DNA from: Mycobacterium sp. PS03-16 | GTDB lineage: Bacteria; Actinomycetota; Actinomycetes; Mycobacteriales; Mycobacteriaceae | Direction: 5' to 3' | NCBI RefSeq assembly: GCF_004570325.1 | Contig: NZ_SPQO01000001.1 | Location: forward strand, 186,001 to 250,000 | DNA: 64,000 bases | Shown here: positions 41,261-49,247 of the stretch, piece after piece | Layout: every line of letters begins with the position of its first letter | How positions within the stretch are numbered: the first letter of the stretch is position 1 | The notes under the pieces: model-generated | Told to the model about the DNA's origin: nothing | Databases searched by the model: none | Seen by the model: the letters and a program-made list of their open reading frames with translations, nothing else | Translations under genes and position numbers: made by a program

Positions 41261-43585
41261 TCACCGCCCCGCCAGCCACGCGAAGAACTCCTCCGCGCAG
41301 AACACCGGCTTCCCGTACTCCAAAGCCTTGCGCGCCTTGCCCGACTGCGTGCCCACCTCCGCGGTCACCAGCACATCGCAGCGCGTCTTCGACACCGTCT
41401 TGACCGGCGTCAGCCCCGCTGCAGCGGCCAGCCGCTCCATCTCCGGCCGCTCCACGATCCGGCCCGAGCTGTCCTGCGCCGTGCCGGTAAAGCAGATCCG
41501 CATCCCCGGCGTCAGCGTCGCCGCGATGTCCTCCTCGCCGGAGCACAGCCCCGCCGTGTCTATCGGAACCCCCAGCAGCCGCGACGCCTCCTCCAACCGC
41601 GCCGCCACCTCCTTCGGCAGCTGCACTCGCGCCGCCGCGGCCTGCAGCTGATCCGCCACCGACTGCCGCACAGACGCATCCGCGTCCAAGTCCAATGCCA
41701 CCGACGCCCCCAACAGCACCGCGCCCACGTCACGGCTGATCCGCAGCAGCGCCGACAAGCCCGGCAGGTGGTCGGCCACCGGCGTCGGCTCGTCGGGATC
41801 GCGACTCACCAACAATCCGAAAGTCTCAACGGAATCCGGCTCCTCGAACGGCGACGACCCGTCCTCGGCAGGCAGGCCGGACAACGCCGACAACGCCGAC
41901 CGCGCCCGCTCCAACGCGGTACGCCCCGACACCCGCGCCCGGCGCAGCTCCACACCCAGCGGCATCGCCGTCACGAAACCCAGGCGCTTCAACTCGAAGT
42001 CGATCAGCCCCAGCTGCTCGTCGACGTCGCGACCGACCGGAATGCAGCCGGCCAGCATCGGCGCGATCACCGCCCACGCCTCGCGCAGCGTCGGCGCCAG
42101 CAGCACATCGGACACCGTGATGCCGAACGCCGTTCGGGCGTCCGCGAGGTCGCGCTGCGGGTTGATCAGCGTCGACACCGCGGTGCCGTCGTCGAACGCC
42201 ACCGCCAGCTCGACCGGCCGCGGCCGCGACATCCGCCCCTCGTCGCCGACCGCCAACATGCCGATCGCGCAGTACCGCCGCGCGCCGGAACCCCCGGCAG
42301 ACACCCGCAGGAACCGGGCGATGCGCCGGTCCGTCTTCAGATCCTTCGGCAGCACAGGGCGTTTCAGCACCAACCCGGCCAGCGACGTGCAGCGGCTTAG
42401 CGCGACGTAGAGCTGACCGGTGGAGAACATGCCGCCGGTGAGGTCGACGATCACCCGGTCCAGCGTCTGGCCCTGGCTCTTGTGGATCGTGATCGCCCAC
42501 GCCAGCTTGAACGGCAACTGGGTGTAGGAGCCGATGACCTCGCGGCTCAGCGACGAACCGGACACCACCGGCCGCGTCGCGTCCCACGTGAACGGGGCAA
42601 CCTCGGCGACCGAGCCGTCGGGGAACTCCACCTCCACCACCGCGCCGTAGCGGTCGTACCCGACGCCGACCACGCGGCCGATGCTGCCGTTGACCCAGCG
42701 GTCGCCCTGGTCGTTGTTGAGCATCATCACCTGCGCGCCGACCTTGAACCGCAGCGTCTCCTCGACGGGCGGCTCGAACAGCGACAGGTCCCCGGACGCG
42801 CGGGCCTCATGCACCATCTCGTCGCCGGGTAGCCGTTCGAGGTGCTGGCGGTTGCGGGCGGTGACCAGCCGATTAGTCGGCGCCAGCGTCAGCCAGAACT
42901 CGTCGTCGGGCGGGACGAACTCGGCGTCGGCGCGGGCATTGAGCTGCTGCTGCGCATGGCCGAGCAGCACACCTTCGCGAATCTCGTTCAGAATCGCGGT
43001 CATCCGGTCGTCGCCGAGCTGCCGGAACACCGTCGTCAGTGAGACGGTCGGGAAGTCCTCGCGCCGGAACGACCGGGCGGAGAAGAAGTACGGCGTCTCA
43101 TACGCAGACGTGAAAAAGCCGGCCTCATGTTCGCTGACCACCGGCGGCAGCTGGTACAGGTCACCGACCAGGACGATCTGCACCCCGCCGAACGGTGCGT
43201 CGGGCACGGGGCCGAACCGCTCGAGCGCGGCGGCCACCATATCGAAGACGTCCGCGCGCACCATCGAGGTCTCGTCGATGATCAGCGTCTGCAGCGACGC
43301 CAGCGTCTTGGTGAACCGTCCCGGCCGATACGCGCCGTTGCGGATGTCGTCGAGCGTCGTCGTGGTGCGGAACCCGAACAGTCGGTGGATGGTGTAGCCG
43401 TCGACGTTGAGCGCGGCGATGCCGGTCGGCGCGACCACCACGACGTTGCGGTCGGTGGCGGCCATGAACCGCCGGATCAGCGTGGACTTGCCGGTGCCTG
43501 CCTTACCGGTCAGGAACAGGTGGCGGCCACCGGCCAGGAGGTCCAGCGCGTGGCGGAACTCGTCGGTGAGGACGATGCCGGCCAT
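41261..43585 (-). CDS. Pif1-like helicase with C-terminal BRCT domain
   Basis: A 774-aa protein. The SF1B helicase part has LFLTGKAGTGKSTLIRRF (Walker A), IIDETSMVRADVF, LVGDLYQLPPV and WAITIHKSQGQTLDRV with LYVALSRCTSL. The final 80 residues (GMRICFTGTA, GLTPVKTVSKTRCDVLVTAE, SGKARKALEYGKPVF) match a BRCT domain like that of NAD-dependent DNA ligase. It would unwind DNA, with the BRCT part recruiting it to DNA ends or partners. The ATG at 43585 has a weak binding site. The frame is open further upstream but that part is non-coding in character. Confidence 0.85.
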   Translation of the reverse strand: MAGIVLTDEFRHALDLLAGGRHLFLTGKAGTGKSTLIRRFMAATDRNVVVVAPTGIAALNVDGYTIHRLFGFRTTTTLDDIRNGAYRPGRFTKTLASLQTLIIDETSMVRADVFDMVAAALERFGPVPDAPFGGVQIVLVGDLYQLPPVVSEHEAGFFTSAYETPYFFSARSFRREDFPTVSLTTVFRQLGDDRMTAILNEIREGVLLGHAQQQLNARADAEFVPPDDEFWLTLAPTNRLVTARNRQHLERLPGDEMVHEARASGDLSLFEPPVEETLRFKVGAQVMMLNNDQGDRWVNGSIGRVVGVGYDRYGAVVEVEFPDGSVAEVAPFTWDATRPVVSGSSLSREVIGSYTQLPFKLAWAITIHKSQGQTLDRVIVDLTGGMFSTGQLYVALSRCTSLAGLVLKRPVLPKDLKTDRRIARFLRVSAGGSGARRYCAIGMLAVGDEGRMSRPRPVELAVAFDDGTAVSTLINPQRDLADARTAFGITVSDVLLAPTLREAWAVIAPMLAGCIPVGRDVDEQLGLIDFELKRLGFVTAMPLGVELRRARVSGRTALERARSALSALSGLPAEDGSSPFEEPDSVETFGLLVSRDPDEPTPVADHLPGLSALLRISRDVGAVLLGASVALDLDADASVRQSVADQLQAAAARVQLPKEVAARLEEASRLLGVPIDTAGLCSGEEDIAATLTPGMRICFTGTAQDSSGRIVERPEMERLAAAAGLTPVKTVSKTRCDVLVTAEVGTQSGKARKALEYGKPVFCAEEFFAWLAGR

Positions 43586-43690
43586 TGCCGCACTGTAGCG
43601 CGGCGCCGGCTCGACACGGCCAGACCGGCGGCACACTCCCGCCGGCCCGAGGTCCCGGCTCACCGCGATCCGGCGGTGAATACTTGGTCG

Positions 43691-44371
43691 GTGACGCGCG
43701 AACCGCCCCGCAACTGGATTCGTGACAACGGCCTGCTGCTTGCCTGCCTCGGCCTGTTCGCGGTGTTCTTCGCCGGCATGATCGTGTCGGGTGCGGCCAC
43801 CTACAACCAGGAACAGCACGACCACGGGTCACGCGACACCATCTCGGTCGTCGCGTACGTCACGACCGGCCATTTCCTCGAGGCGACGTTCGAGAACTGG
43901 GAGTCGGAGTTCCTGCAGATGGGGATGTACGTCGTGTTGACGGCGTTCCTCTACCAGCGGGGCTCGGCCGAGTCCAAGCCGACGGGCAAGCCGGCGCCGC
44001 AGGACGCGAATCCGCTCGATGCGCACGTCACCGCGACGACGCCGTGGCCCGTCCGCCGGGGCGGATGGATACTCAAGGTGTACGAGAACTCCTTGGCCAT
44101 CGCGTTTTTCGCGTTGTTCTTCGCATCCTGGGCGCTGCACGCCATCGGCGGTGTCGCGGCGTACAACGAGGAGGGGGCGCAGCACGGCCAGGCGCCGATC
44201 TCGCTGTGGCGGTACCTCACCACCTCGCAGTTCTGGTTCGAGTCGATGCAGAACTGGCAGAGCGAGTTCATCGCGGTGGCGGCGATCGTCGGCCTGTCGA
44301 TCTTCCTGCGCCAGCGCAGCTCGGCGGAGTCCAAGCCGGTCGCCGATCCGCACCGCGAGACCAGCGCGTGA
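43691..44371 (+). CDS. DUF6766 family membrane protein
   Basis: A 226-aa protein with two copies of a unit of about 100 residues. Each unit has a hydrophobic segment, a YNEEG/YNQEQ turn, a short HFLEATFENWESEF or QFWFESMQNWQSEF block, and a second hydrophobic segment ending LYQRGSAESKP or LRQRSSAESKP. Four membrane spans are expected. The family is common in actinobacteria and has no known role. The GTG start at 43691 lies 105 nt from the divergent Pif1 gene. Confidence 0.8.
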   Translation: MTREPPRNWIRDNGLLLACLGLFAVFFAGMIVSGAATYNQEQHDHGSRDTISVVAYVTTGHFLEATFENWESEFLQMGMYVVLTAFLYQRGSAESKPTGKPAPQDANPLDAHVTATTPWPVRRGGWILKVYENSLAIAFFALFFASWALHAIGGVAAYNEEGAQHGQAPISLWRYLTTSQFWFESMQNWQSEFIAVAAIVGLSIFLRQRSSAESKPVADPHRETSA

Positions 44372-44483
44372 CACTTCAGCGTGCCGATGTGCATGAGCCA
44401 CGCCAGCAAACCCAGCAGCCACCCGAACCTGCGCGGCTCATCGATCTGGCAAGTTAATCGGACGATGGCGTGTGCCGGATCGG

Positions 44484-44500
44484 TTGGCATTGTGTGCCAA
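44484..44500. promoter_or_regulatory. Inverted repeat TTGGCA-N5-TGCCAA upstream of the transporter gene
   Basis: Perfect 6-bp arms about 125 nt upstream of the MHS transporter start. The same half-sites occur in reverse order upstream of pucR (47534-47560). This suggests one regulator, perhaps the PucR-type protein, acts at both, but the match is short. Confidence 0.4.
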
Positions 44501-44623
44501 AGAGATCGCGACGACCTTGTCTCCTCGATACGTGTGCTTACTCACGCGCCGAACCTAGCGTGATGTGTCTCACATCCTCGTCCACTGACATAGCCCCCGA
44601 GTCGAGGGACAAGAAAGGTTCCG

Positions 44624-45961
44624 ATGCTCACGCCCGCAAAGAAGGCCACGCTCGGCAGTTTCGTCGGCACGACCATCGAATGGTACGACTTCTTCATCTA
44701 CGGCACGGCCAGCGCACTGGTCTTCCGCCACGTCTTCTTCCCCGCCCAGGACCCGCTGGTCGGCACCCTGCTCTCATTCGCGACGTTCGGTGTCGCGTTC
44801 CTCGCCCGGCCGCTCGGCGGGCTGATCGTCGGCCACTTCGGGGACAAAGTCGGCCGCCGGCCCATGCTCGTCATGACGCTCGTCGTCATGGGCTGCGCCA
44901 CCGGCGCGATCGGCCTCCTGCCGACCTATGACTCGATCGGCGTCGCGGCGCCACTGATCCTCGTGGCGCTCCGCTTCATCCAGGGACTCTCGGTGGGCGG
45001 CGAATACGGCGGCGCCGTCCTCATGACCGTCGAGCATGCGCCCAAACACCGGCGCGGCCTGTACGGCAGCTGGGTGCAGGCGGGCTCGCCGGCCGGACAG
45101 ATCATCGCCAACGGCGTCTTCTTGATCACCACAGCCGTGATGTCGCAGGAGGCCCTCCTCGCATGGGGCTGGCGCATCCCGTTCCTGGGCAGCTTCCTGC
45201 TCGTGGTCGTCGGACTCATCATCCGCCTGAAGGTCGAGGAGAGCCCGGAGTTCAAGAAGATCGAGCGGGGAAACAAGAAGGAGACCAGTCCGCTGGTCAG
45301 CGTGCTCCGCAAGTACCGCAAGCAGGTGATCCTGATGGCCGGTGCGTACCTCGTCCACGGCGTGGTCATCTACGGCGCCGCGGTGTACAGCCTCAGCTAC
45401 GGCACCAACACCCTCGACTTCAGCTACAGCCAGATGCTGCTCCTGATCCTGCTCTGCCAGATCGCCGTGCTGATCATGATCCCGACCTTCGCCCACATCG
45501 GGGACAAGGTGGGCATCAAGAAGGTGTTCCTGATCGGCAACGTCGGCATGGGCCTCATGGGCATCCCCTGGGTCATGCTGCTCGACACCGGCAGCTTCGG
45601 CCTCGCCCTGCTGGGCTACCTGCTGATCTTCATCCCGTACGCGGCGACCTACGGAACCATGGCGGCCTTCTTCGCCAGCATCTACGACACCCGGGTCGGA
45701 TACTCCGGTATCTCGATGGGCTACCAGCTCGGCTCCATCTTCGGCAGCGGCCTGACCCCGCTGGCGGCGGCCGCGCTCATCGCGTCGACCGGGACCGTGG
45801 TGACGTTCGGTGTCTACATCGGCGTGGCGGCAGTGCTGTCGGTCGCGGCCACCATCTTCCTGACCGCGCACCAGGGTGAGGAGCCTGACACGGTCAAGGC
45901 GCCGACCGACGCCGAGGTACCCGTGCCGGTGGCGCAGACGGCGGTGAACCCCAGGACCTGA
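44624..45961 (+). CDS. MHS-family MFS transporter
   Basis: A 445-aa, 12-span transporter of the metabolite:H+ symporter family. The N-terminus GTTIEWYDFFIYGTASALVF is the hallmark; FLARPLGGLIVGHFGDKVGRR is the MFS motif, and QGLSVGGEYGGAVLMTVEHA lies in the fifth span region. Relatives import shikimate, alpha-ketoglutarate, proline or aromatic acids by proton symport. Its neighbours suggest it brings in the substrate of the catabolic operon at 52.6-61.1 kb, which is inference. A strong hairpin follows the stop codon. Confidence 0.88.
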   Translation: MLTPAKKATLGSFVGTTIEWYDFFIYGTASALVFRHVFFPAQDPLVGTLLSFATFGVAFLARPLGGLIVGHFGDKVGRRPMLVMTLVVMGCATGAIGLLPTYDSIGVAAPLILVALRFIQGLSVGGEYGGAVLMTVEHAPKHRRGLYGSWVQAGSPAGQIIANGVFLITTAVMSQEALLAWGWRIPFLGSFLLVVVGLIIRLKVEESPEFKKIERGNKKETSPLVSVLRKYRKQVILMAGAYLVHGVVIYGAAVYSLSYGTNTLDFSYSQMLLLILLCQIAVLIMIPTFAHIGDKVGIKKVFLIGNVGMGLMGIPWVMLLDTGSFGLALLGYLLIFIPYAATYGTMAAFFASIYDTRVGYSGISMGYQLGSIFGSGLTPLAAAALIASTGTVVTFGVYIGVAAVLSVAATIFLTAHQGEEPDTVKAPTDAEVPVPVAQTAVNPRT

Positions 45962-45974
45962 CAGGGCGGGCGCC

Positions 45975-46011
45975 TCAGCCGCCGGACTGGTCGATCCAGT
46001 CCGGCGGCTGA
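45975..46011 (+). terminator. Strong hairpin after the transporter gene
   Basis: A perfect 16-bp stem (45975-45990 with 45996-46011) and a 5-nt loop, 13 nt after the stop codon. Only a short T-run follows (GTTTCC), which is common for mycobacterial terminators. Confidence 0.75.
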
Positions 46012-46137
46012 CGCGTTTCCAGACCCTGCGCGACAACGGGATTGCTCACTGACACTGCTCAACACGCCGCAGAACTGACTACTGGACCGCCCGGCAGGGT
46101 CGCGGGAACCATGGGGGTACCCGACGAAAGGATGACG

Positions 46138-46629
46138 ATGGCTGACGCCTCCGCGACCACTGTTGACCGACACACCAGAACAGTGCAGCGACTCAACGAC
46201 ATCGGGCTGGCGCTGCCGGCGCTCGCGGCGCCGGTCGCCAGCTATGTCCCGGCGGTGCGCACGGCGAACCTCATCTACACCTCGGGTCAGCTTCCGCTCG
46301 TGTCGGGGACGTTGGCCCATCGGGGCAAGGTGGGCGCGGACGTGTCCCCGGAGGACGCGGTCGACGCCGCGCGTATCTGTACGTTGAACGCGCTGGCCGC
46401 GCTCGCCGCCCTGACCGATCTCGACTCCATCGTCCGCGTGGTGAAGGTCGTCGGATTCGTCGCCTCGGCACCGGGTTTCACCGGACAGCCGGCGGTGATC
46501 AACGGGGCCAGCGACCTGCTGGTGTCGGTGTTCGGTGACGCGGGGCAGCACGCGCGCTCAGCAGTGGGCGTCGCGGAACTGCCGCTGAACGCCCCCGTCG
46601 AGGTGGAGCTGATCGTCGAAGTAGCGTGA
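46138..46629 (+). CDS. RidA family enamine/imine deaminase
   Basis: A 163-aa protein of the RidA/YjgF family (LIYTSGQLPLVSGTL near the start of the fold, and the C-terminal NAPVEVELIVEVA). RidA proteins hydrolyse reactive enamines and imines released by amine-metabolising enzymes. Start: ATG 46138 with GAAAGG upstream; ATG 46132 is an alternative. Its place next to nitrogen-heterocycle catabolism genes fits removal of an imine intermediate. Confidence 0.85.
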   Translation: MADASATTVDRHTRTVQRLNDIGLALPALAAPVASYVPAVRTANLIYTSGQLPLVSGTLAHRGKVGADVSPEDAVDAARICTLNALAALAALTDLDSIVRVVKVVGFVASAPGFTGQPAVINGASDLLVSVFGDAGQHARSAVGVAELPLNAPVEVELIVEVA

Positions 46630-46640
46630 CGACATGGAAA

Positions 46641-46669
46641 GCGCCCCGTGTCGGAACGACACGGGGCGC
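46641..46669. terminator. Bidirectional hairpin terminator
   Basis: A perfect 12-bp GC-rich stem, GCGCCCCGTGTC paired with GACACGGGGCGC, and a 5-nt GGAAC loop. It sits between the convergent RidA and NpdG genes and should end both transcripts. Confidence 0.8.
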
Positions 46670-46699
46670 AGTCCGGCGAGGGTCAGGATGACCCGCGCT

Positions 46700-47440
46700 T
46701 CAGGCAGTGGCCGCCTCGGGCATCGCACGGGCATGCAGATGCGTCACCTGGATCCCGGCGTGGGTCTTGTTGCGGATGTTGATGCCGATCAGCACGGGCG
46801 TGAGGCCTTCCAGCAGGCGGCTCATCTCCAAGGGGCCGGCATCGACGACCCGGAGCCCCTCGATACCGTCCAGAGCCTCGGTGACAACGGTTTTCGCGGC
46901 CCGATCGCCGCAGATCAGCGTGTCCTGATCGAGCGGGCGGCCCGTATCCCGCAGCACCGCAGCGCTGATGGTGTGCAGTCCGGCGGCCAGCGCGACATGA
47001 TCGGGGATGGCCGCGCGTGCCTGCTGGGCCGCCGACCCGTGCCACGGCTCGACCAGGTGGGTGGGTCGACCGCCCACCGCGGTGGCGAGCGGAACGGTGG
47101 TGTCCAGCAGCACCTGACCGGGCCGCCAGCGGTCCGCCACGCTGCGCAGCACGGGCACGTGGCTGACAAACGGCACGGCGGCGATCACCAGGCGGTCCGC
47201 CGCGGTGACGGCGTCCTCGTTCAGACCGCCGATGATCGAGCCGTTGCCGACGAGTTCGCAGGCGTTCGCGGCCGCCCGCCGCGCGCGCTCGGCGTCACGC
47301 GAACCGATGCACACGGTGTAGCCGGCGCCGCCCAACCGCAGCGCGAGCCCGAAGCCCAGGTGGCCGGTGCCGCCCAGGATGGAAACCGTCTCGCGCACAG
47401 CGCTGTCGATTGCTACGGGGGATGTCAAGCTGTGCGTCAC
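46700..47440 (-). CDS. npdG: F420:NADPH oxidoreductase
   Basis: A 246-aa protein with the NADP-binding fingerprint VSILGGTGHLGFGLALRLGGAGY and SRDAERARR; ADRLVIAAVPF and QVLLDTTVP follow, then the F420-pocket part with GINIRNKTHAGIQVTHL. It transfers hydride between NADPH and cofactor F420. The LLM-family enzyme at 60169-61122 may use reduced F420, so this gene could supply it. It is divergent from pucR and shares the upstream region with the TGCCAA/TTGGCA repeat. Confidence 0.85.
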   Translation of the reverse strand: MTHSLTSPVAIDSAVRETVSILGGTGHLGFGLALRLGGAGYTVCIGSRDAERARRAAANACELVGNGSIIGGLNEDAVTAADRLVIAAVPFVSHVPVLRSVADRWRPGQVLLDTTVPLATAVGGRPTHLVEPWHGSAAQQARAAIPDHVALAAGLHTISAAVLRDTGRPLDQDTLICGDRAAKTVVTEALDGIEGLRVVDAGPLEMSRLLEGLTPVLIGINIRNKTHAGIQVTHLHARAMPEAATA

Positions 47441-47533
47441 GGCGCGCTCCTCATGCGAATCAGCCCTTACTGATTAAGTGGCCGGGTACAGCCACCGTAG
47501 GGTCCACCGACCGCACAAACCCATGGCGAACTC

Positions 47534-47560
47534 TGCCAAGTATCGCCCCGATTGTTGGCA
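47534..47560. promoter_or_regulatory. Inverted repeat TGCCAA-N15-TTGGCA in the npdG/pucR gap
   Basis: Perfect 6-bp arms in the divergent promoter region, 24 nt before the pucR ATG. The same half-sites, differently spaced, lie upstream of the MHS transporter. Candidate binding site for the PucR-type regulator. Confidence 0.45.
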
Positions 47561-47583
47561 ATAAGCGCTAGGATGGGGAGGTC

Positions 47584-49242
47584 ATGGAAACTCCGAATGC
47601 GGTGACGCCGAACGCGAGTGAGGTCCTGACCCTCGGCGAGCTGCTCAACGACGAGGTGCTGGCCGGCGCCGAGCTGGTGGCGGGCGGATCGGGCCTGGAC
47701 CGGGCGATCAGCGCGGTGAACGTGATGACCGTGCCCGACATCGGCCGATGGGTCCGCAAGGACGAATTCCTCTTGGCCACCGGCTATCCGCTGCCCCGCG
47801 ACGGTGGGGACCAGGGAAAGCTGCTGGTTGATCTGCACCGCCTCGGAGTCGCGGGGTTCGGCGTCAAACTCGACCGCTACATGCCCGAGCTCAGTCAGGG
47901 GATGATCGACGCGGCCGATCAGATCGGGCTCCCGCTGGTCGTGATCCCCGAGTCCATCCGCTTCGATGACATTCTCACCCGGGCGTTCGGCATCATCGTC
48001 AACCGCCAGGCCTCGGCGTTGGCGAAAGCCCAAGAGCTGCATCACACTTTCCTGGCCATCACGCTGTCCGGAGGTGGTCTCCTCGAACTCGCCAGCAGCC
48101 TGTCCAGCTTCCTCGGCGACGCCTGTGTCGCGATCACCGACCGCCACGGCGCCGTGCTGGCGCACGCCGGTGACCAGACCCTGCTGGCCGGTGTGGAGCT
48201 GCTGGAAGCGCAGTCCGCGGACGTGCTGCGGCTGGGGCCGACCGGCTCGCACACCCACGAGGGCACCGGCAGGCGCTGGGCCTCGCGTGAGATCCGCGCC
48301 GGCCGTCTGCATCACGGCTTCGTCGTGGCCGTCGAAGCCGATCGGCCGTTCGGCGAGTTCAGCATGGTCGCGGTCGGTCAGGCCGCCATCGTCGCGGCGC
48401 TGGAGGTGACCCGTGACCTCGCGGTGCAGGCGGTGGAGCGGCGCTTCTCCTCCAACGCCCTGTTCGAGTTGATCTCCGGCACCGACACCCAGCCGGATGA
48501 CTACGCGTCACTGGGATCGGGCTTCGGGTGGAATCTGGAGCGCGACATCGTCGTGCTGGTGGGGCGGCGCGAGGGCGCCACCGATGACGCCCAGCCGACC
48601 AAACGACGGTCCCGGCTGGCCGACGACCGCGCCATCGAGTTCTGGGCCTCGGCGGTCCGCAGCAGAGACCGCATGGCCGCGGCGGCCGGCCTGGGCTCCG
48701 AACTGGTCGCCGTCATCGGCGCCGGTCAGGACACGCTCGCCGTGGCGCGCGCCGTGCAGGACGAGGTCGCGCGGTTCACGCACAGCCAGTACGCCATCGG
48801 GATCAGCCGACCGTATCCGGGACCGGCCGGCGTCTCGACCGCCTACCAGGAGGCGCGTACCGCGCTGCGGCTGGGACCTCGCGTGTCGGGGACCGGTGCG
48901 GTCACCGCGTACGGCGAGCTCGGTCTGTTCCGGCTGCTCGCCCAGGTCGGTGACGACGAACTGCTGACCTTCGCCGAAGAGACGCTCGGACCCGTGCTGA
49001 GCATGAGCGAGCCGGAGCGGTCGGAGATGTTCCAGACTCTGGAGACGTTGATCCAGCACAACATGAACATGGCCGAGGCGGCGCGCAACCTGCACTTCCA
49101 CTACAACACCCTGCGCTACCGGCTGGCCAAGCTCGAACGGCTCCTCGGCCCGTTCAGCACCAGCACCCCGCTGGCGATCCAGATCGGAATCGCGTTGCAG
49201 ATCACCGAGATGCAGCGGATCCTCACCCAGCGCCCCCGATAA
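47584..49242 (+). CDS. PucR-family transcriptional regulator
   Basis: A 552-aa regulator. The N-terminal PucR domain covers about residues 15-140 (LTLGELLNDEVLAGAELVAGG, VNVMTVPDIGRWVRKDEFLL). A GGDEF-like/GAF-like middle part follows, and the C-terminal helix-turn-helix is NMAEAARNLHFHYNTLRYRLAKLERLLG. PucR activates purine catabolism in Bacillus; relatives control catabolism of N-heterocycles and polyamines. Placed beside a molybdenum hydroxylase operon, it is the likely local activator. It ends 5 nt from the convergent pyc gene. Confidence 0.85.
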   Translation: METPNAVTPNASEVLTLGELLNDEVLAGAELVAGGSGLDRAISAVNVMTVPDIGRWVRKDEFLLATGYPLPRDGGDQGKLLVDLHRLGVAGFGVKLDRYMPELSQGMIDAADQIGLPLVVIPESIRFDDILTRAFGIIVNRQASALAKAQELHHTFLAITLSGGGLLELASSLSSFLGDACVAITDRHGAVLAHAGDQTLLAGVELLEAQSADVLRLGPTGSHTHEGTGRRWASREIRAGRLHHGFVVAVEADRPFGEFSMVAVGQAAIVAALEVTRDLAVQAVERRFSSNALFELISGTDTQPDDYASLGSGFGWNLERDIVVLVGRREGATDDAQPTKRRSRLADDRAIEFWASAVRSRDRMAAAAGLGSELVAVIGAGQDTLAVARAVQDEVARFTHSQYAIGISRPYPGPAGVSTAYQEARTALRLGPRVSGTGAVTAYGELGLFRLLAQVGDDELLTFAEETLGPVLSMSEPERSEMFQTLETLIQHNMNMAEAARNLHFHYNTLRYRLAKLERLLGPFSTSTPLAIQIGIALQITEMQRILTQRPR

Positions 49243-49247
49243 GCCCC

